A stretch of DNA of 64,000 nt, from assembly GCA_932294295.1 (NCBI GenBank), contig OW028573.1, positions 4,940,001-5,004,000 on the forward strand. The letters run 5' to 3'. Below the pieces are notes generated by a model. That model saw only the letters and a list, made by a program, of their open reading frames with translations, made no database searches and was not told where the DNA came from. The first letter of the stretch is position 1; every line of letters begins with the position of its first letter. The position numbers and the translations under genes were made by a program. Shown here in pieces: positions 41,901-53,169 of the stretch. This DNA is from Alitta virens (lineage: Eukaryota; Annelida; Polychaeta; Phyllodocida; Nereididae).

Positions 41901-42932
41901 TATTAAGTCATTGTTATCTTTACCATGTACATTTGGGGCTACATCATTTAGACCACCTGTGCGACTATTGAAGTCGCCACAAAGAGCAACGAGTGGGGTG
42001 CATTGGAGGAACTTTCCAATATCATCTTGTAGGGCTTGGAAAATGTCATTACTGTTACTACTGTTACTATTCAGATAAACTTTTGAGCCAGCCGGTGGAA
42101 TATATGTACCTCCAATAATTATAGCAGGGAGTGGATGTTTTTGTTTAATATGTAGCCAAATAACTTTTTCATTGAACTTTTCTATTTTGATTAGATGTTT
42201 TATGCTATTTTTAATTAGGACAGCTATGCCACCTGCTGGTCTCCTTGCTCGAGGATGTTTATATTTACGTTGACAGTGGAAGTATTGATAATTAGGGAGA
42301 GGGGGATTATAAGTATCAAGTTTCATTGTCTCAAAGAGAAATATCACTTCGTAACCAGAGAGAAATTTACTTACACTATCTAATTCAAATTTACTGCCTA
42401 TCCCTTGGATATTCCAGAAAAGTATGTTTATATTACCACGAGACATTTCACATAACTGTTTATTTACATGAGGTGTCTTTAGTTTATTAGGTAGATAGCT
42501 TATATTTAGTATGTCCTTTCTCCTTATATTATTGCTACTACTGAGGCTTTTCTGACTTGATATGGTTGAGTGAGCCAAGACATTTTTAGTTGAGTCTACA
42601 AAATCCTTAGCAATGGCATTATTAATTAAGTCTAAAACATCATTATCAATGGCATTTTTAGTTAAGTCTACAAAATCGTTTTCAATGGCATTATTAGTTA
42701 AGTCTACAAAATTTTTATCAATGGCATTTTTAGTTAAGTCTACAAAATCATTATCAATGGCATTATAAGTTAAGTCTACAGAATCATTATCAGTTAATTC
42801 TATGTTTATATTTACCATATGTCGTCCATACTTATTGTTTGTGTTAGAAATTCCCATTTGTGCCCCCCCCACCAGGAACAGGGGTGTTGAAGCAGATGTC
42901 TTTACATGACTGGGTGGCTGGAACCAACTCAT
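38934..42932 (-). CDS. LINE ORF2: APE endonuclease - reverse transcriptase - CCHC-like finger
   Basis: A single open frame of 1332 residues. Residues ~45-120 hold about six 14-residue repeats of the type AIDNDFVDLTKN, encoded by a 42-bp minisatellite. The endonuclease domain starts near 168 (LFWNIQGIG), with an FETMK glutamate, GDFN at 319-322, SMVDYLL and SDH at 440-442, so all usual catalytic residues are present. The reverse transcriptase spans about 690-1000, with KKGD--NPDNYRKIT, FGFTPSRGTTD, FVDFTKAFD, GVLQGGILSP and the active-site YADD at 936-939. A Cys/His cluster, CEYCDSGEIEDESHCLLTC, lies near the C-terminus. No stops or frameshifts were found, so this copy may have moved recently and could still supply enzyme. 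Confidence 0.97.
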   Translation of the reverse strand: MSWFQPPSHVKTSASTPLFLVGGAQMGISNTNNKYGRHMVNINIELTDNDSVDLTYNAIDNDFVDLTKNAIDKNFVDLTNNAIENDFVDLTKNAIDNDVLDLINNAIAKDFVDSTKNVLAHSTISSQKSLSSSNNIRRKDILNISYLPNKLKTPHVNKQLCEMSRGNINILFWNIQGIGSKFELDSVSKFLSGYEVIFLFETMKLDTYNPPLPNYQYFHCQRKYKHPRARRPAGGIAVLIKNSIKHLIKIEKFNEKVIWLHIKQKHPLPAIIIGGTYIPPAGSKVYLNSNSSNSNDIFQALQDDIGKFLQCTPLVALCGDFNSRTGGLNDVAPNVHGKDNNDLIMLNNTNSDLGYSLNSTWLSKVRQTRDKAHNSFGKDLIQLCQNSNMRIMNGFYNPNNTDDFTCHAPLGKSMVDYLLTTERLTELLNEFKICAKLVESDHTPLTFSIATDSMLGSINTNSKQSKNSNHNKRHRYAFDKFRVTDYKDALNSEYAQEKLFHLTNQLSENTSSDAVIHATYEYIKTGIDPIFKKKYFKSVTNKFPTNSWYDEECKKARKTANEYAVKHDINITTCNQHYKLLHKNYKRIIQRKKRLHLQSNRDKLHQLHSTNQTECWKLWNELTNSNNDKTTQNLPDIDTFYSYFKNQINPPVCTYFDQEHMAEIDEYIHKIKTIPDNNIIDTLPANICDSYITESEVALHLKKLKNNKAAGIDGITGEFYKCVENELIVPFCAIFNFIFDKGDYPSQWAEGLINALHKKGDHSNPDNYRKITITVAMAKIFDSILNARLYFKNDAMSLDDPFQFGFTPSRGTTDCVFVLDTIIRHEQFKKMPVYLCFVDFTKAFDYINRNALYYKLHKQKMSQKMLKIIMSMFDKTQAKVHQLGEISPPIESIFGVLQGGILSPKLFNEFMSDLPNHLSINNGIEIDGTHFTHLLYADDIVLISNSAAGLQNSIDSLHKFCAKWHLIVNILKTKVMKIGTKSSINFIYNTQSIENVDTYKYLGHIITNNHKRIHHKVTSHLITQAQKALFALRSKLKPALGHIPPLLAIKMFDSYILPILEYNSVLWSQNSPISEIEKVQLGYLKNVLNVRKQTPSLAVYAETGRFTLHIRQKLATVNYWARLQTMPNSEILNKCLKIQEKLHTNGQRNWYTKVKHIISEANIINWQALEPSVLTNKIKLVLYDNEKDRILHEINDTNAQPKLRTYKTFKTSYCIEPYLLLNLPKKTYSNIARFRVSSHNLKIETGRHESPKIPLHERICEYCDSGEIEDESHCLLTCNKNEIPRLELLNIATDSIPNFHDLEKSQQFQALLSCKNPEVLKALGNFLNRVFS
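42590..42790. repeat. 42-bp coding minisatellite in LINE ORF2
   Basis: On the plus strand AATGGCATT recurs every 42 bases, followed by AGTTAAGTCTACAAAATC. The reading frame is kept in all copies, and the unit encodes the 14-residue repeats in the N-terminal region of ORF2. Confidence 0.85.
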
Positions 42933-43246
42933 CGAAACCTTTGTATGGAGTCAAGATAGGGTTTCTTAACGATTGAGGCGATACGTCGGCCAAGCATCAT
43001 CTTTGAGGCATATGACAGATGGATATTATCTTGAAGTTTCGAGTTGTTGTTGTCAAGGTAACTTATCATGCGCTCATTTAAGGCCAGATGTTGCATAAGT
43101 GCGTTTACCCTTTGAATGGACTGGCGTCTCTGCAGGTTGCCGACGATAGTGAGTCCGACCAGGATTATCCGGGACCAAGGGTAAATAGAGAGTTGATAGT
43201 ATGCTTGTGTTAGAAATCTGTTGTCATATACAAGAATGTAATGGCA
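42929..43246 (-). pseudogene. C-terminal part of LINE ORF1
   Basis: A 105-codon open tail on the minus strand ends in TGA at 42929-42931, whose bases overlap the ORF2 start codon (shared ATGA). It contains SRIILVGLTIVGN and later LQDNIHLSYASKMMLGRRI. This layout, with a hydrophobic strand and a late D-IHLS motif, resembles the end of SGNH-esterase-type ORF1 proteins. An in-frame TAA at 43247-43249 and a lack of matching sequence upstream show the rest is lost. Confidence 0.6.
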
Positions 43247-44091
43247 TTAACTCTTGGAATTTAGTTGAGGCCATATTTTCTACATGGGATTCAAGGAGTA
43301 TCACTTTAACACATGACATCAGATGTTACTTTGTTTCATATATATATATATATATATATATATTGTGTTTTTACAGTAAACAGTCATTGAGAATGAGCAT
43401 ACCACAGTACTTTACACAGACATCGTATGCATTTGACAATAAGCCTGTTCATAAAGCTGAGATTGTCTTTTCCTGTGAAATAACAGTTATATTTACTATA
43501 GTTATTACAGCCACATTAACTGAAAAAGTAAAGATAGAATAACTGAAATGTACATAGATTAATTTATCTACTCAAGAACAACCGAATACAATATAATGTT
43601 AATTTTTAAAAAAAACATAATTATTAATTTTTTTTTTTTGTAGTTAAAGAGTAAGTCAGTGACTCAGGGTGGAAAAAGTTGTATTGACACAATTGCATTG
43701 CATCTTAGAAAATGCCTAGGCACGTTGTGTAAATATTGGGGTAGTATACTGGCATATATCCCTTTGATTATGTTGGTATTGAATTATAGCCCCCATTGCT
43801 GGCCCTCTGATGAGGCAGGTATCTACCCCCGTTGCTGCTTGTGCATAGGGAATGCTTTCCCCAACCTATATTGATGGGAAATTATCTTTGAGAGTCACTT
43901 AGGCTAGGAAGTTTGTAGCTCTTTATATTGTAATATTTTATTTTTCTAACTTTGATTTTAAATTTTCTGAAATAGTTTTACGTTCTGTGCATTTCTTCTT
44001 GTTTGAGCCTGTAGATTTATATATTTTAGTTCTATATTTAATTTTCTTAACTTTTTTTTTCCCTTCAAACCCCCTATGAAGAGAAAAAGAA

Positions 44092-44185
44092 AATTAACAG
44101 TGCTGACCCACATTTAAAATGACCATCCTTAAGGTGATAATTAACAGTGCTGACCCACATTTAAAATGACCATCCTTAAGGTGAT
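44092..44185. repeat. tandem pair, period 47 bp
   Basis: The unit starting AATTAACAGTGCTGACCCAC occurs at 44092 and 44139 with no visible differences, so the duplication is recent. Confidence 0.9.
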
Positions 44186-44539
44186 ATATGGTGGGAGCAA
44201 GAGATCTGATCATAGCAGCTCTGGACGATTCATACTGACTGCATTCATGTGTTTAGATATAAAACCACTTTGCTGGTATATCAGTCATTAATATTTGTTT
44301 AATTCTGTTAGGAGACATATCCATCTATATATCACCCTTGCAGTATTATTCTTTATCACGGGTTAGATAGCTGATTCTTCAACCTTTTATATACAAACCA
44401 AAAAAAATAGTTCTACATATTGTTATACCTCTCATGTATAGTAGTGTATAGTGATTATACATAACATCAGACCACTAGCACTGCCTGTCGTCAGTTATGG
44501 GAAGATAAAATCAGTACTATGGGTGTCAGATAGATCATT

Positions 44540-45030
44540 ATTCAAACAATAATTTTATTACTAAACCACATTTCACTGTTATACTCTAGGATAGGGAGAA
44601 CATGTGTGTCAAACATCTTTAAAGCAAATTTAGCTGCCAAGAAACCTACAGTTGTTTTTATTTATCATTTAGCAAATGTAATGCTCTTTGTGCCTGAGTT
44701 GCTAGATTTTGGTACATTTTTGAGTGTATGTCCAAGATACTTATATATGTCAACTACTTCCAATTCTTGGCTCTCAAGCATGAATTTTTTTAAGTTTTAT
44801 TTCTTTTGTTAAAAATCATTACTTTAGTTCTACTTGTGTTCACAATTAGATGCCATTTTTGCAGAATATTTGCACATTGCTCAGCAAGGTTTGCATTCCT
44901 GTATTACTGTCAGATAGTAGATCTAAGTCATCAGCATGTACTAAGTTAGTGAAAGTATTTCCATATACTTTAACGCCTTGATTTTGATCTAGGAATTCAT
45001 TTAATGCTCTTTGTAGCCTTACAACAATAG
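44540..45030 (-). pseudogene. decayed LINE reverse transcriptase fragment
   Basis: The minus strand is similar to 39740-40200 of the intact LINE in the same order, but is diverged and broken by stops. The active site reads TNLVHADDLDLLSDSN (near 44910-44950), where the normal YADD has become HADD. An NTSRTKVMIF piece near 44810-44840 corresponds to the motif after the active site. It is an old relative of the neighbouring element, not a copy of it. Confidence 0.75.
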
Positions 45031-45129
45031 CGTGTGTGTCACATCATTGTATATTGGAACACCCAGGAGTTTAACTATCAAACAAATAACCCCCGAGGTT
45101 ATAGAATCGTCATACTAGCATTGTTAAAT

Positions 45130-45275
45130 AATTATATAGCTCTACCTGGTGTCCAAAAATACTCGATACGCAGCACCACCAAGTGTCCTATCTTAGCCAT
45201 TATAGCGCCACCTGATGTCCAAATACTCTATACACAGCATCACCAAGTGTCCAACCTTAACATATATAGTGCCGC
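45130..45275. repeat. tandem pair, ~64-bp unit
   Basis: GCTCTACCTGGTGTCCAAA near 45140 and GCGCCACCTGATGTCCAAA near 45206 start two units that continue through CAGCACCACCAAGTGTCC and CAGCATCACCAAGTGTCC. A partial third unit (GTGCCGCCTGG) begins near 45270. Confidence 0.75.
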
Positions 45276-45404
45276 CTGGCCATATTTCGGGAGGTTTAGG
45301 ATAGCCTGATGATAATTCTGGCAAATAGGGGTTTATACAATACTCGGAACTACTTATATGAGAGTATAGTGCAAGCAGAAAAAGGGGATAATGTCCATAA
45401 TATA

Positions 45405-48400
45405 TAAGCAGGAATGGATGATTAGCACAGCAGGAGAGGATGTTGCACATATACTATATTTATAGTGCAATACAGCAGGAATGGCTAATGAACACAGCAG
45501 GAGTGGATGATGCCCTTATACTATGGGTATGATGCTATAAGCAGGAGTGGCTGATGAGCACAGCAGGAGTGGATGATGCCCTTATACTATATGTATAGTG
45601 CTATACAGCAGGAGTGGATGATGCCCTTAAACTATGGGTATAATGCTATACAGCAGGAGTGGCTGATGAGCACAGCAGGAGTGGATGATGCCCTTACACT
45701 ATATGTATAGTGCTAAACAGCAGGAGTGGCTGATGAGCACAGCAGGAGTGGATGATGCCCTTTTACTATATGTATAGTGCTATACAGGAGGAGTGGATGA
45801 TGCACACAGCAGGAGTGAATGATGCACTTATACTATGGGTATGATGCTATAACTGGAGTGGATGATGCCCTTTTACTATATGTATAGTGCTATACAGCAG
45901 GAGTGGATGATGCACACAGCAGGAGTGGATGATGCCCTCAAAACAATGGGTATAATGCTATACAGCAGGAGTAGATGAAGTGCACAGCAGGAGTGGATGA
46001 TGCCCTTATACTATGGGTATAATGCTACAAACAGGAGTGGATGATGAGCACAGCAGGAGTGGATGATGCCCTTATACTATATGTATAGTGCTATATGGCA
46101 GGGGTGGCTGATGAGCACAGCAGGAGTGGATGATGCCCTTTTACTATATGTATAGTGCTATACAGGAGGAGTGGATGATGCACACAGCAGGAGTGAATAA
46201 TGCACTTATACTATGGGTATGATGCTATAAGCAGGAGTGGCTGATGGAGTGGATGATGCCCTTTTACTATATGTGTATAGTGCTATACAGCAGGAGTGGA
46301 TGATGCACACAGCAGGAGTGGATGATGCCCTCAAAACAATGGGTATAATGCTATACAGCAGGAGTGGATGATGCGCACAGCAGGAGTGGATGATGCCCTT
46401 AAACTATGGGTATAATGCTATACAGCAGGAGTGGCTGATGAGCACAGCAGGAGTGGATAATGCCCTTATCCTATATGTATAGTGCTATACAGCAGGAGTG
46501 GATGATGCACACAGCAGGAGTGGATGATGCCCTCAAAACAATGGGTATAATGCTATACAGCAGGAGTAGATGAAGTGCACAGCAGGAGTGGATGATGCCC
46601 TTATACCATGGGTATAATGCTACAAGCAGGAGTGGATGATGAGCACAGCAGGAGTGGATGATGCCCTTATACTATATGTATAGTGCTATACAGCAGGGAT
46701 GGCTGATGACCACAGCAGGAGTGGATGATGTCCTATACTATATGCATAGTGCTATACAGGAGGAGTGGATGATGCACACAGCAGGAGTGAATGATGCACT
46801 TATACTATGGGTATGATGCTATAAGCAGGAGTACGTGGCTGATGGAGTGGATGATGCCCTTTTACTATATGTATCGTGCTATACAGCAGGAGTGGATGAT
46901 GCACACAGCAGGAGTGGATGATGCCCTTAAACTATGGGTATAATGCTATACAGCAGGAGTGGCTGATGAGCACAGCAGGAGTGGATGATGCCCTTGTACT
47001 ATATGTATAGTGCTAAACAGCAGGAGTGGATGATGCCCTTATACTATATGTATAGTGCTAAACAGCAGGAGTGGCTGATGAGCACAGCAGGAGTGGATGA
47101 TGCCCTTATACTATATGCATAGTGCTATACAGCAGGAGTGGCTGATGAGCACAGCGGGAGTGGATGATGCCCTTATACTATGGGTATAATGCTACAAACA
47201 GGAGTGGATGATGAGCACAGCAGGAGTGGATGATGCCCTTAAACTATGGGTATAATGCTATACAGCAGGCGTGGCTGATGAGCACAGCAGGAGTGGATGA
47301 TGCCCTTACACTATATGTATAGTGCTAAACAGCAGGAGTGGCTGATGAGCACAGCAGGAGTGGATGATGCCCTTTTACTATATGTATAGTGCTATACAGG
47401 AGGAGTGGATGATGCACACAGCAGGAGTGAATGATGCACTTATACTATGGGTATGATGCTATAACTGGAGTGGATGATGCCCTTTTACTATATGTATAGT
47501 GCTATACAGCAGGAGTGGATGATGCACACAGCAGGAGTGGATGATGCCCTCAAAACAATGGGTATAATGCTATACAGCAGGAGTAGATGAAGTGCACAGC
47601 AGGAGTGGATGATGCCCTTATACTATGGGTATAATGCTACAAACAGGAGTGGATGATGAGCACAGCAGGAGTGGATGATGCCCTTATACTATATGTATAG
47701 TGCTATACAGCAGGGATGGCTGATGACCACAGCAGGAGTGGATGATGTCCTATACTATATGCATAGTGCTATACAGGAGGAGTGGATGATGCACACAGCA
47801 GGAGTGAATGATGCACTTATACTATGGGTATGATGCTATAAGCAGGAGTACGTGGCTGATGGAGTGGATGATGCCCTTTTACTATATGTATCGTGCTATA
47901 CAGCAGGAGTGGATGATGCACACAGCAGGAGTGGATGATGCCCTTAAACTATGGGTATAATGCTATACAGCAGGAGTGGCTGATGAGCACAGCAGGAGTG
48001 GATGATGCCCTTGTACTATATGTATAGTGCTAAACAGCAGGAGTGGATGATGCCCTTATACTATATGTATAGTGCTAAACAGCAGGAGTGGCTGATGAGC
48101 ACAGCAGGAGTGGATGATGCCCTTATACTATATGCATAGTGCTATACAGCAGGAGTGGCTGATGAGCACAGCGGGAGTGGATGATGCCCTTATACTATGG
48201 GTATAATGCTACAAACAGGAGTGGATGATGAGCACAGCAGGAGTGGATGATGCCCTTAAACTATGGGTATAATGCTATACAGCAGGCGTGGCTGATGAGC
48301 ACAGCAGGAGTGGATGATGCCCTTACACTATATGTATAGTGCTAAACAGCAGGAGTGGCTGATGAGCACAGCAGGAGTGGATGATGCCCTTTTACTATAT

Positions 48401-51400
48401 GTATAGTGCTATACAGGAGGAGTGGATGATGCACACAGCAGGAGTGAATGATGCACTTATACTATGGGTATGATGCTATAACTGGAGTGGATGATGCCCT
48501 TTTACTATATGTATAGTGCTATACAGCAGGAGTGGATGATGCACACAGCAGGAGTGGATGATGCCCTCAAAACAATGGGTATAATGCTATACAGCAGGAG
48601 TAGATGAAGTGCACAGCAGGAGTGGATGATGCCCTTATACTATGGGTATAATGCTACAAACAGGAGTGGATGATGAGCACAGCAGGAGTGGATGATGCCC
48701 TTATACTATATGTATAGTGCTATATGGCAGGGGTGGCTGATGAGCACAGCAGGAGTGGATGATGCCCTTTTACTATATGTATAGTGCTATACAGGAGGAG
48801 TGGATGATGCACACAGCAGGAGTGAATAATGCACTTATACTATGGGTATGATGCTATAAGCAGGAGTGGCTGATGGAGTGGATGATGCCCTTTTACTATA
48901 TGTGTATAGTGCTATACAGCAGGAGTGGATGATGCACACAGCAGGAGTGGATGATGCCCTCAAAACAATGGGTATAATGCTATACAGCAGGAGTGGATGA
49001 TGCGCACAGCAGGAGTGGATGATGCCCTTAAACTATGGGTATAATGCTATACAGCAGGAGTGGCTGATGAGCACAGCAGGAGTGGATAATGCCCTTATCC
49101 TATATGTATAGTGCTATACAGCAGGAGTGGATGATGCACACAGCAGGAGTGGATGATGCCCTCAAAACAATGGGTATAATGCTATACAGCAGGAGTAGAT
49201 GAAGTGCACAGCAGGAGTGGATGATGCCCTTATACCATGGGTATAATGCTACAAGCAGGAGTGGATGATGAGCACAGCAGGAGTGGATGATGCCCTTATA
49301 CTATATGTATAGTGCTATACAGCAGGGATGGCTGATGACCACAGCAGGAGTGGATGATGTCCTATACTATATGCATAGTGCTATACAGGAGGAGTGGATG
49401 ATGCACACAGCAGGAGTGAATGATGCACTTATACTATGGGTATGATGCTATAAGCAGGAGTACGTGGCTGATGGAGTGGATGATGCCCTTTTACTATATG
49501 TATCGTGCTATACAGCAGGAGTGGATGATGCACACAGCAGGAGTGGATGATGCCCTTAAACTATGGGTATAATGCTATACAGCAGGAGTGGCTGATGAGC
49601 ACAGCAGGAGTGGATGATGCCCTTGTACTATATGTATAGTGCTAAACAGCAGGAGTGGATGATGCCCTTATACTATATGTATAGTGCTAAACAGCAGGAG
49701 TGGCTGATGAGCACAGCAGGAGTGGATGATGCCCTTATACTATATGCATAGTGCTATACAGCAGGAGTGGCTGATGAGCACAGCGGGAGTGGATGATGCC
49801 CTTATACTATGGGTATAATGCTACAAACAGGAGTGGATGATGAGCACAGCAGGAGTGGATGATGCCCTTATACTATATGTATAGTGCTATATGGCAGGGG
49901 TGGCTGATGAGCACAGCAGGAGTGGATGATGCCCTTTTACTATATGTATAGCGCTATACAGGAGGAGTGGATGATGCACACAGCAGGAGTGAATGATGCA
50001 CTTATACTATGGGTATGATGCTATAACTGGAGTGGATGATGCCCTTTTACTATATGTATAGTGCTATACAGCAGGAGTGGATGATGCACACAGCAGGAGT
50101 GGATGATGCCCTCAAAACAATGGGTATAATGCTATACAGCAGGAGTAGATGAAGTGCACAGCAGGAGTGGATGATGCCCTTATACTATGGGTATAATGCT
50201 ACAAACAGGAGTGGATGATGAGCACAGCAGGAGTGGATGATGCCCTTATACTATATGTATAGTGCTATATGGCAGGGGTGGCTGATGAGCACAGCAGGAG
50301 TGGATGATGCCCTTTTACTATATGTATAGTGCTATACAGGAGGAGTGGATGATGCACACAGCAGGAGTGAATAATGCACTTATACTATGGGTATGATGCT
50401 ATAAGCAGGAGTGGATGATGCCCTTTTACTATATGTGTATAGTGCTATACAGCAGGAGTGGATGATGCACACAGCAGGAGTGGATGATGCCCTCAAAACA
50501 ATGGGTATAATGCTATACAGCAGGAGTGGATGATGCGCACAGCAGGAGTGGATGATGCCCTTAAACTATGGGTATAATGCTATACAGCAGGAGTGGCTGA
50601 TGAGCACAGCAGGAGTGGATAATGCCCTTATCCTATATGTATAGTGCTATACAGCAGGAGTGGATGATGCACACAGCAGGAGTGGATGATGTCCTCAAAA
50701 CAATGGGTATAATGCTATACAGCAGGAGTAGATGATGCCCTTATACCATGGGTATAATGCTACAAGCAGGAGTGGATGATGAGCACAGCAGGAGTGGATG
50801 ATGCCCTTATACTATATGTATAGTGCTATACAGCAGGGATGGCTGATGACCACAGCAGGAGTGGATGATGTCCTATACTATATGCATAGTGCTATACAGG
50901 AGGAGTGGATGATGCACACAGCAGGAGTGAATGATGCACTTATACTATGGGTATGATGCTATAAGCAGGAGTACGTGGCTGATGGAGTGGATGATGCCCT
51001 TTTACTATATGTATCGTGCTATACAGCAGGAGTGGATGATGCACACAGCAGGAGTGGATGATGCCCTTAAACTATGGGTATAATGCTATACAGCAGGAGT
51101 GGCTGATGAGCACAGCAGGAGTGGATGATGCCCTTGTACTATATGTATAGTGCTAAACAGCAGGAGTGGATGATGCCCTTATACTATATGTATAGTGCTA
51201 AACAGCAGGAGTGGCTGATGAGCACAGCAGGAGTGGATGATGCCCTTATACTATATGCATAGTGCTATACAGCAGGAGTGGCTGATGAGCACAGCGGGAG
51301 TGGATGATGCCCTTATACTATGGGTATAATGCTACAAACAGGAGTGGATGATGAGCACAGCAGGAGTGGATGATGCCCTTATACTATATGTATAGTGCTA

Positions 51401-52066
51401 TATGGCAGGGGTGGCTGATGAGCACAGCAGGAGTGGATGATGCCCTTTTACTATATGTATAGTGCTATACAGGAGGAGTGGATGATGCACACAGCAGGAG
51501 TGAATGATGCACTTATACTATGGGTATGATGCTTTAAGCAGGAGTGGCTGATGGAGTGGATGATGCCCTCATACTATATATATCGTGCTATACAGCAGGA
51601 GTGGATGATGTGCACAGCAGGAGTGGATGATGCCCTTATACTATATGTATAATGCTATACAGCAGGAGTGGATGATGCGCACAGCAGGAGTGAATGATGC
51701 ACTTATACTATGGGTATGATGCTATAAGCAGGAGTGGCTGATGGAGTGGATGATGCCCTCATACTATATGTATCGTACTATACAGCAGGAGTGGATGATG
51801 TGCACAGCAGGAGTGGATGATGCCCTTATACTATATGTATAATGCTATACAGCAGGAGTGGATGATGCGCACAGCAGGAGTGGATGATGCCCTTGTACTA
51901 TGGGTATAATGCTATAAGCAGGAGTGGCTGATGAACACAGCAGGAGTGGATGATGCCCTTATACTATATGCATAGTGCTATACAGCAGGAGTGGCTGATG
52001 AGCACAGCAGGAGTGGATTATGCCCTAATACTATGGGTATAATGCTATAAGCAGGAGTGAGTGGCT
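45405..52066. repeat. large tandem array, ~67-bp unit with higher-order duplications
   Basis: The basic unit is a 22-base half (CAGCAGGAGTGGCTGATGAG plus CA) and a 45-base half (CAGCAGGAGTGGATGATGCC, then CTTATACTATATGTATAGTG and CTATA). This gives about 67 bases and roughly 100 units. Variants: TATGGGTATAATGC for TATATGTATAGTGC, ATGATGCACACAGC for CTGATGAGCACAGC, and CTCAAAACAATGGG for CTTATACTATGGG. Rare markers repeat at fixed offsets: GTACGTGG at 46831, 47848, 49460 and 50971, and GCAGGCGTGG 1017 bp apart near 47265 and 48282. Long blocks are therefore recent duplications. Most units contain TATAGTGCTATA, an inverted repeat. No open frame of note on either strand. Confidence 0.95.
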
Positions 52067-53160
52067 TATGACTTTACATGCATTCCTGGTCAGCCTGGAC
52101 TATGTCCAGTAGGTGTCACTGCTACCTGGTGTATATAAGGAGGGTAGTTTAAATCCGCTGATAATTTTGGCAGTGCAAGCAACAGTTTTGCATTTGGGGG
52201 TATAAGTGTTTTTCCTTGTGCTGAGTGTCGAGAATTCTAAGTGTATGACACAATATTTTATAGGTGTGTCATAAGTGGAAAATAAGTATTATTCACGTTA
52301 AGTTATGCAATTGGTAACAGTTTGAAAAAGTAATACTTTTCCTTAGTTCACCTAATTTTGAAAAGTTTCTAGTATTTATGGCTATGAGACAGCCAAAAAG
52401 GCACCCACTGCACTATTTTAGACACGTTATGACAAAGGTTTAAGCATGTACATGCAGAAGTGTCAGAGTTCTACTGCAGAAACGAAAATAATTATATTTT
52501 CTATTTTTCCCACATTTTGTAAAACATAGCCAAAATATGTCAATGTGACTATCAAATGGAACCAATAGGCCATATGGAGTATTACTGTATAAAATGTTGT
52601 TAGGGTAAATACATAAGTGTTACGGTTTTGCTGAGGAAATGAAAATGTTATGCCTGACCCCCGCCTGCCCGTAGGATGGACATTGATGATAACAATAACA
52701 CTCTTTGAACTTTGCTCGCTGAGGGTTTAAAAAGGGTGGGGGGCCTAGCTCAGTGGTAGTGCACTTGGATGGCACCACCACCCAAAAAAATTAAGTGTCG
52801 CCCACACGAATACAAATAAAAAATATATATATCCCAAAAAAAAGTTCCACCCATTGATTGGGTGACATTTTTAATTTGTTACCCACCACCACATTTATGA
52901 ATGTACAGTTAGAGGCAACACACCTGGCAGACGTTCCAATATATTGTTATTATTAGGATTATAACACAATAGCTGCATATATATAATGAATATTAGGACA
53001 AAAATACATTATTTGCAATCAAAACTGGGGTAATTATAAACTTTCCGCAGGAAAGTATATTTTGTTATTGCTGATCTTATTTTTCTTTCTTTCTTTCTTC
53101 TTATTATTATTATTCACAAGAAGTAAAGGCTTATTACTCAGAAACTAATAAATGCAGGGT
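52067..53160. other. non-coding stretch after the array
   Basis: The first ~100 bases (to GCTGATAATTTTGGCA at 52157-52172) resemble the sequence before the array (GATGATAATTCTGGCA at about 45307). A SINE head with an A box (GGCCTAGCTCAGTGGTAG) lies at 52745-52762. No coding exon was recognised. Confidence 0.5.
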
Positions 53161-53169
53161 TTGGCACTT

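Larger units (their letters stand above)
38414..43246 (-). mobile_element. non-LTR retrotransposon (LINE), 5'-truncated but with intact ORF2
   Basis: Reading on the minus strand: the tail of ORF1 (43246-42929), a complete ORF2 (42932-38934), then a ~500-bp 3' UTR. The 3' UTR ends near AATAAAACGATATATATATAA at 38434-38414. The 3' UTR contains a 73-bp tandem pair. The 5' limit is set by an in-frame stop (43247-43249), with (TA)n at 43338-43363 beyond it, so most of ORF1 is missing. Having both endonuclease and reverse transcriptase domains with an ORF1 places it in the APE-type LINEs (CR1/Jockey-like group); the clade was not resolved. Confidence 0.85.

Noticed and set aside
45405..52066. CRISPR-like or protein-coding repeat array
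   Set aside because: Units are contiguous without unique spacers, the setting is an animal genome, and no frame stays open through several units.
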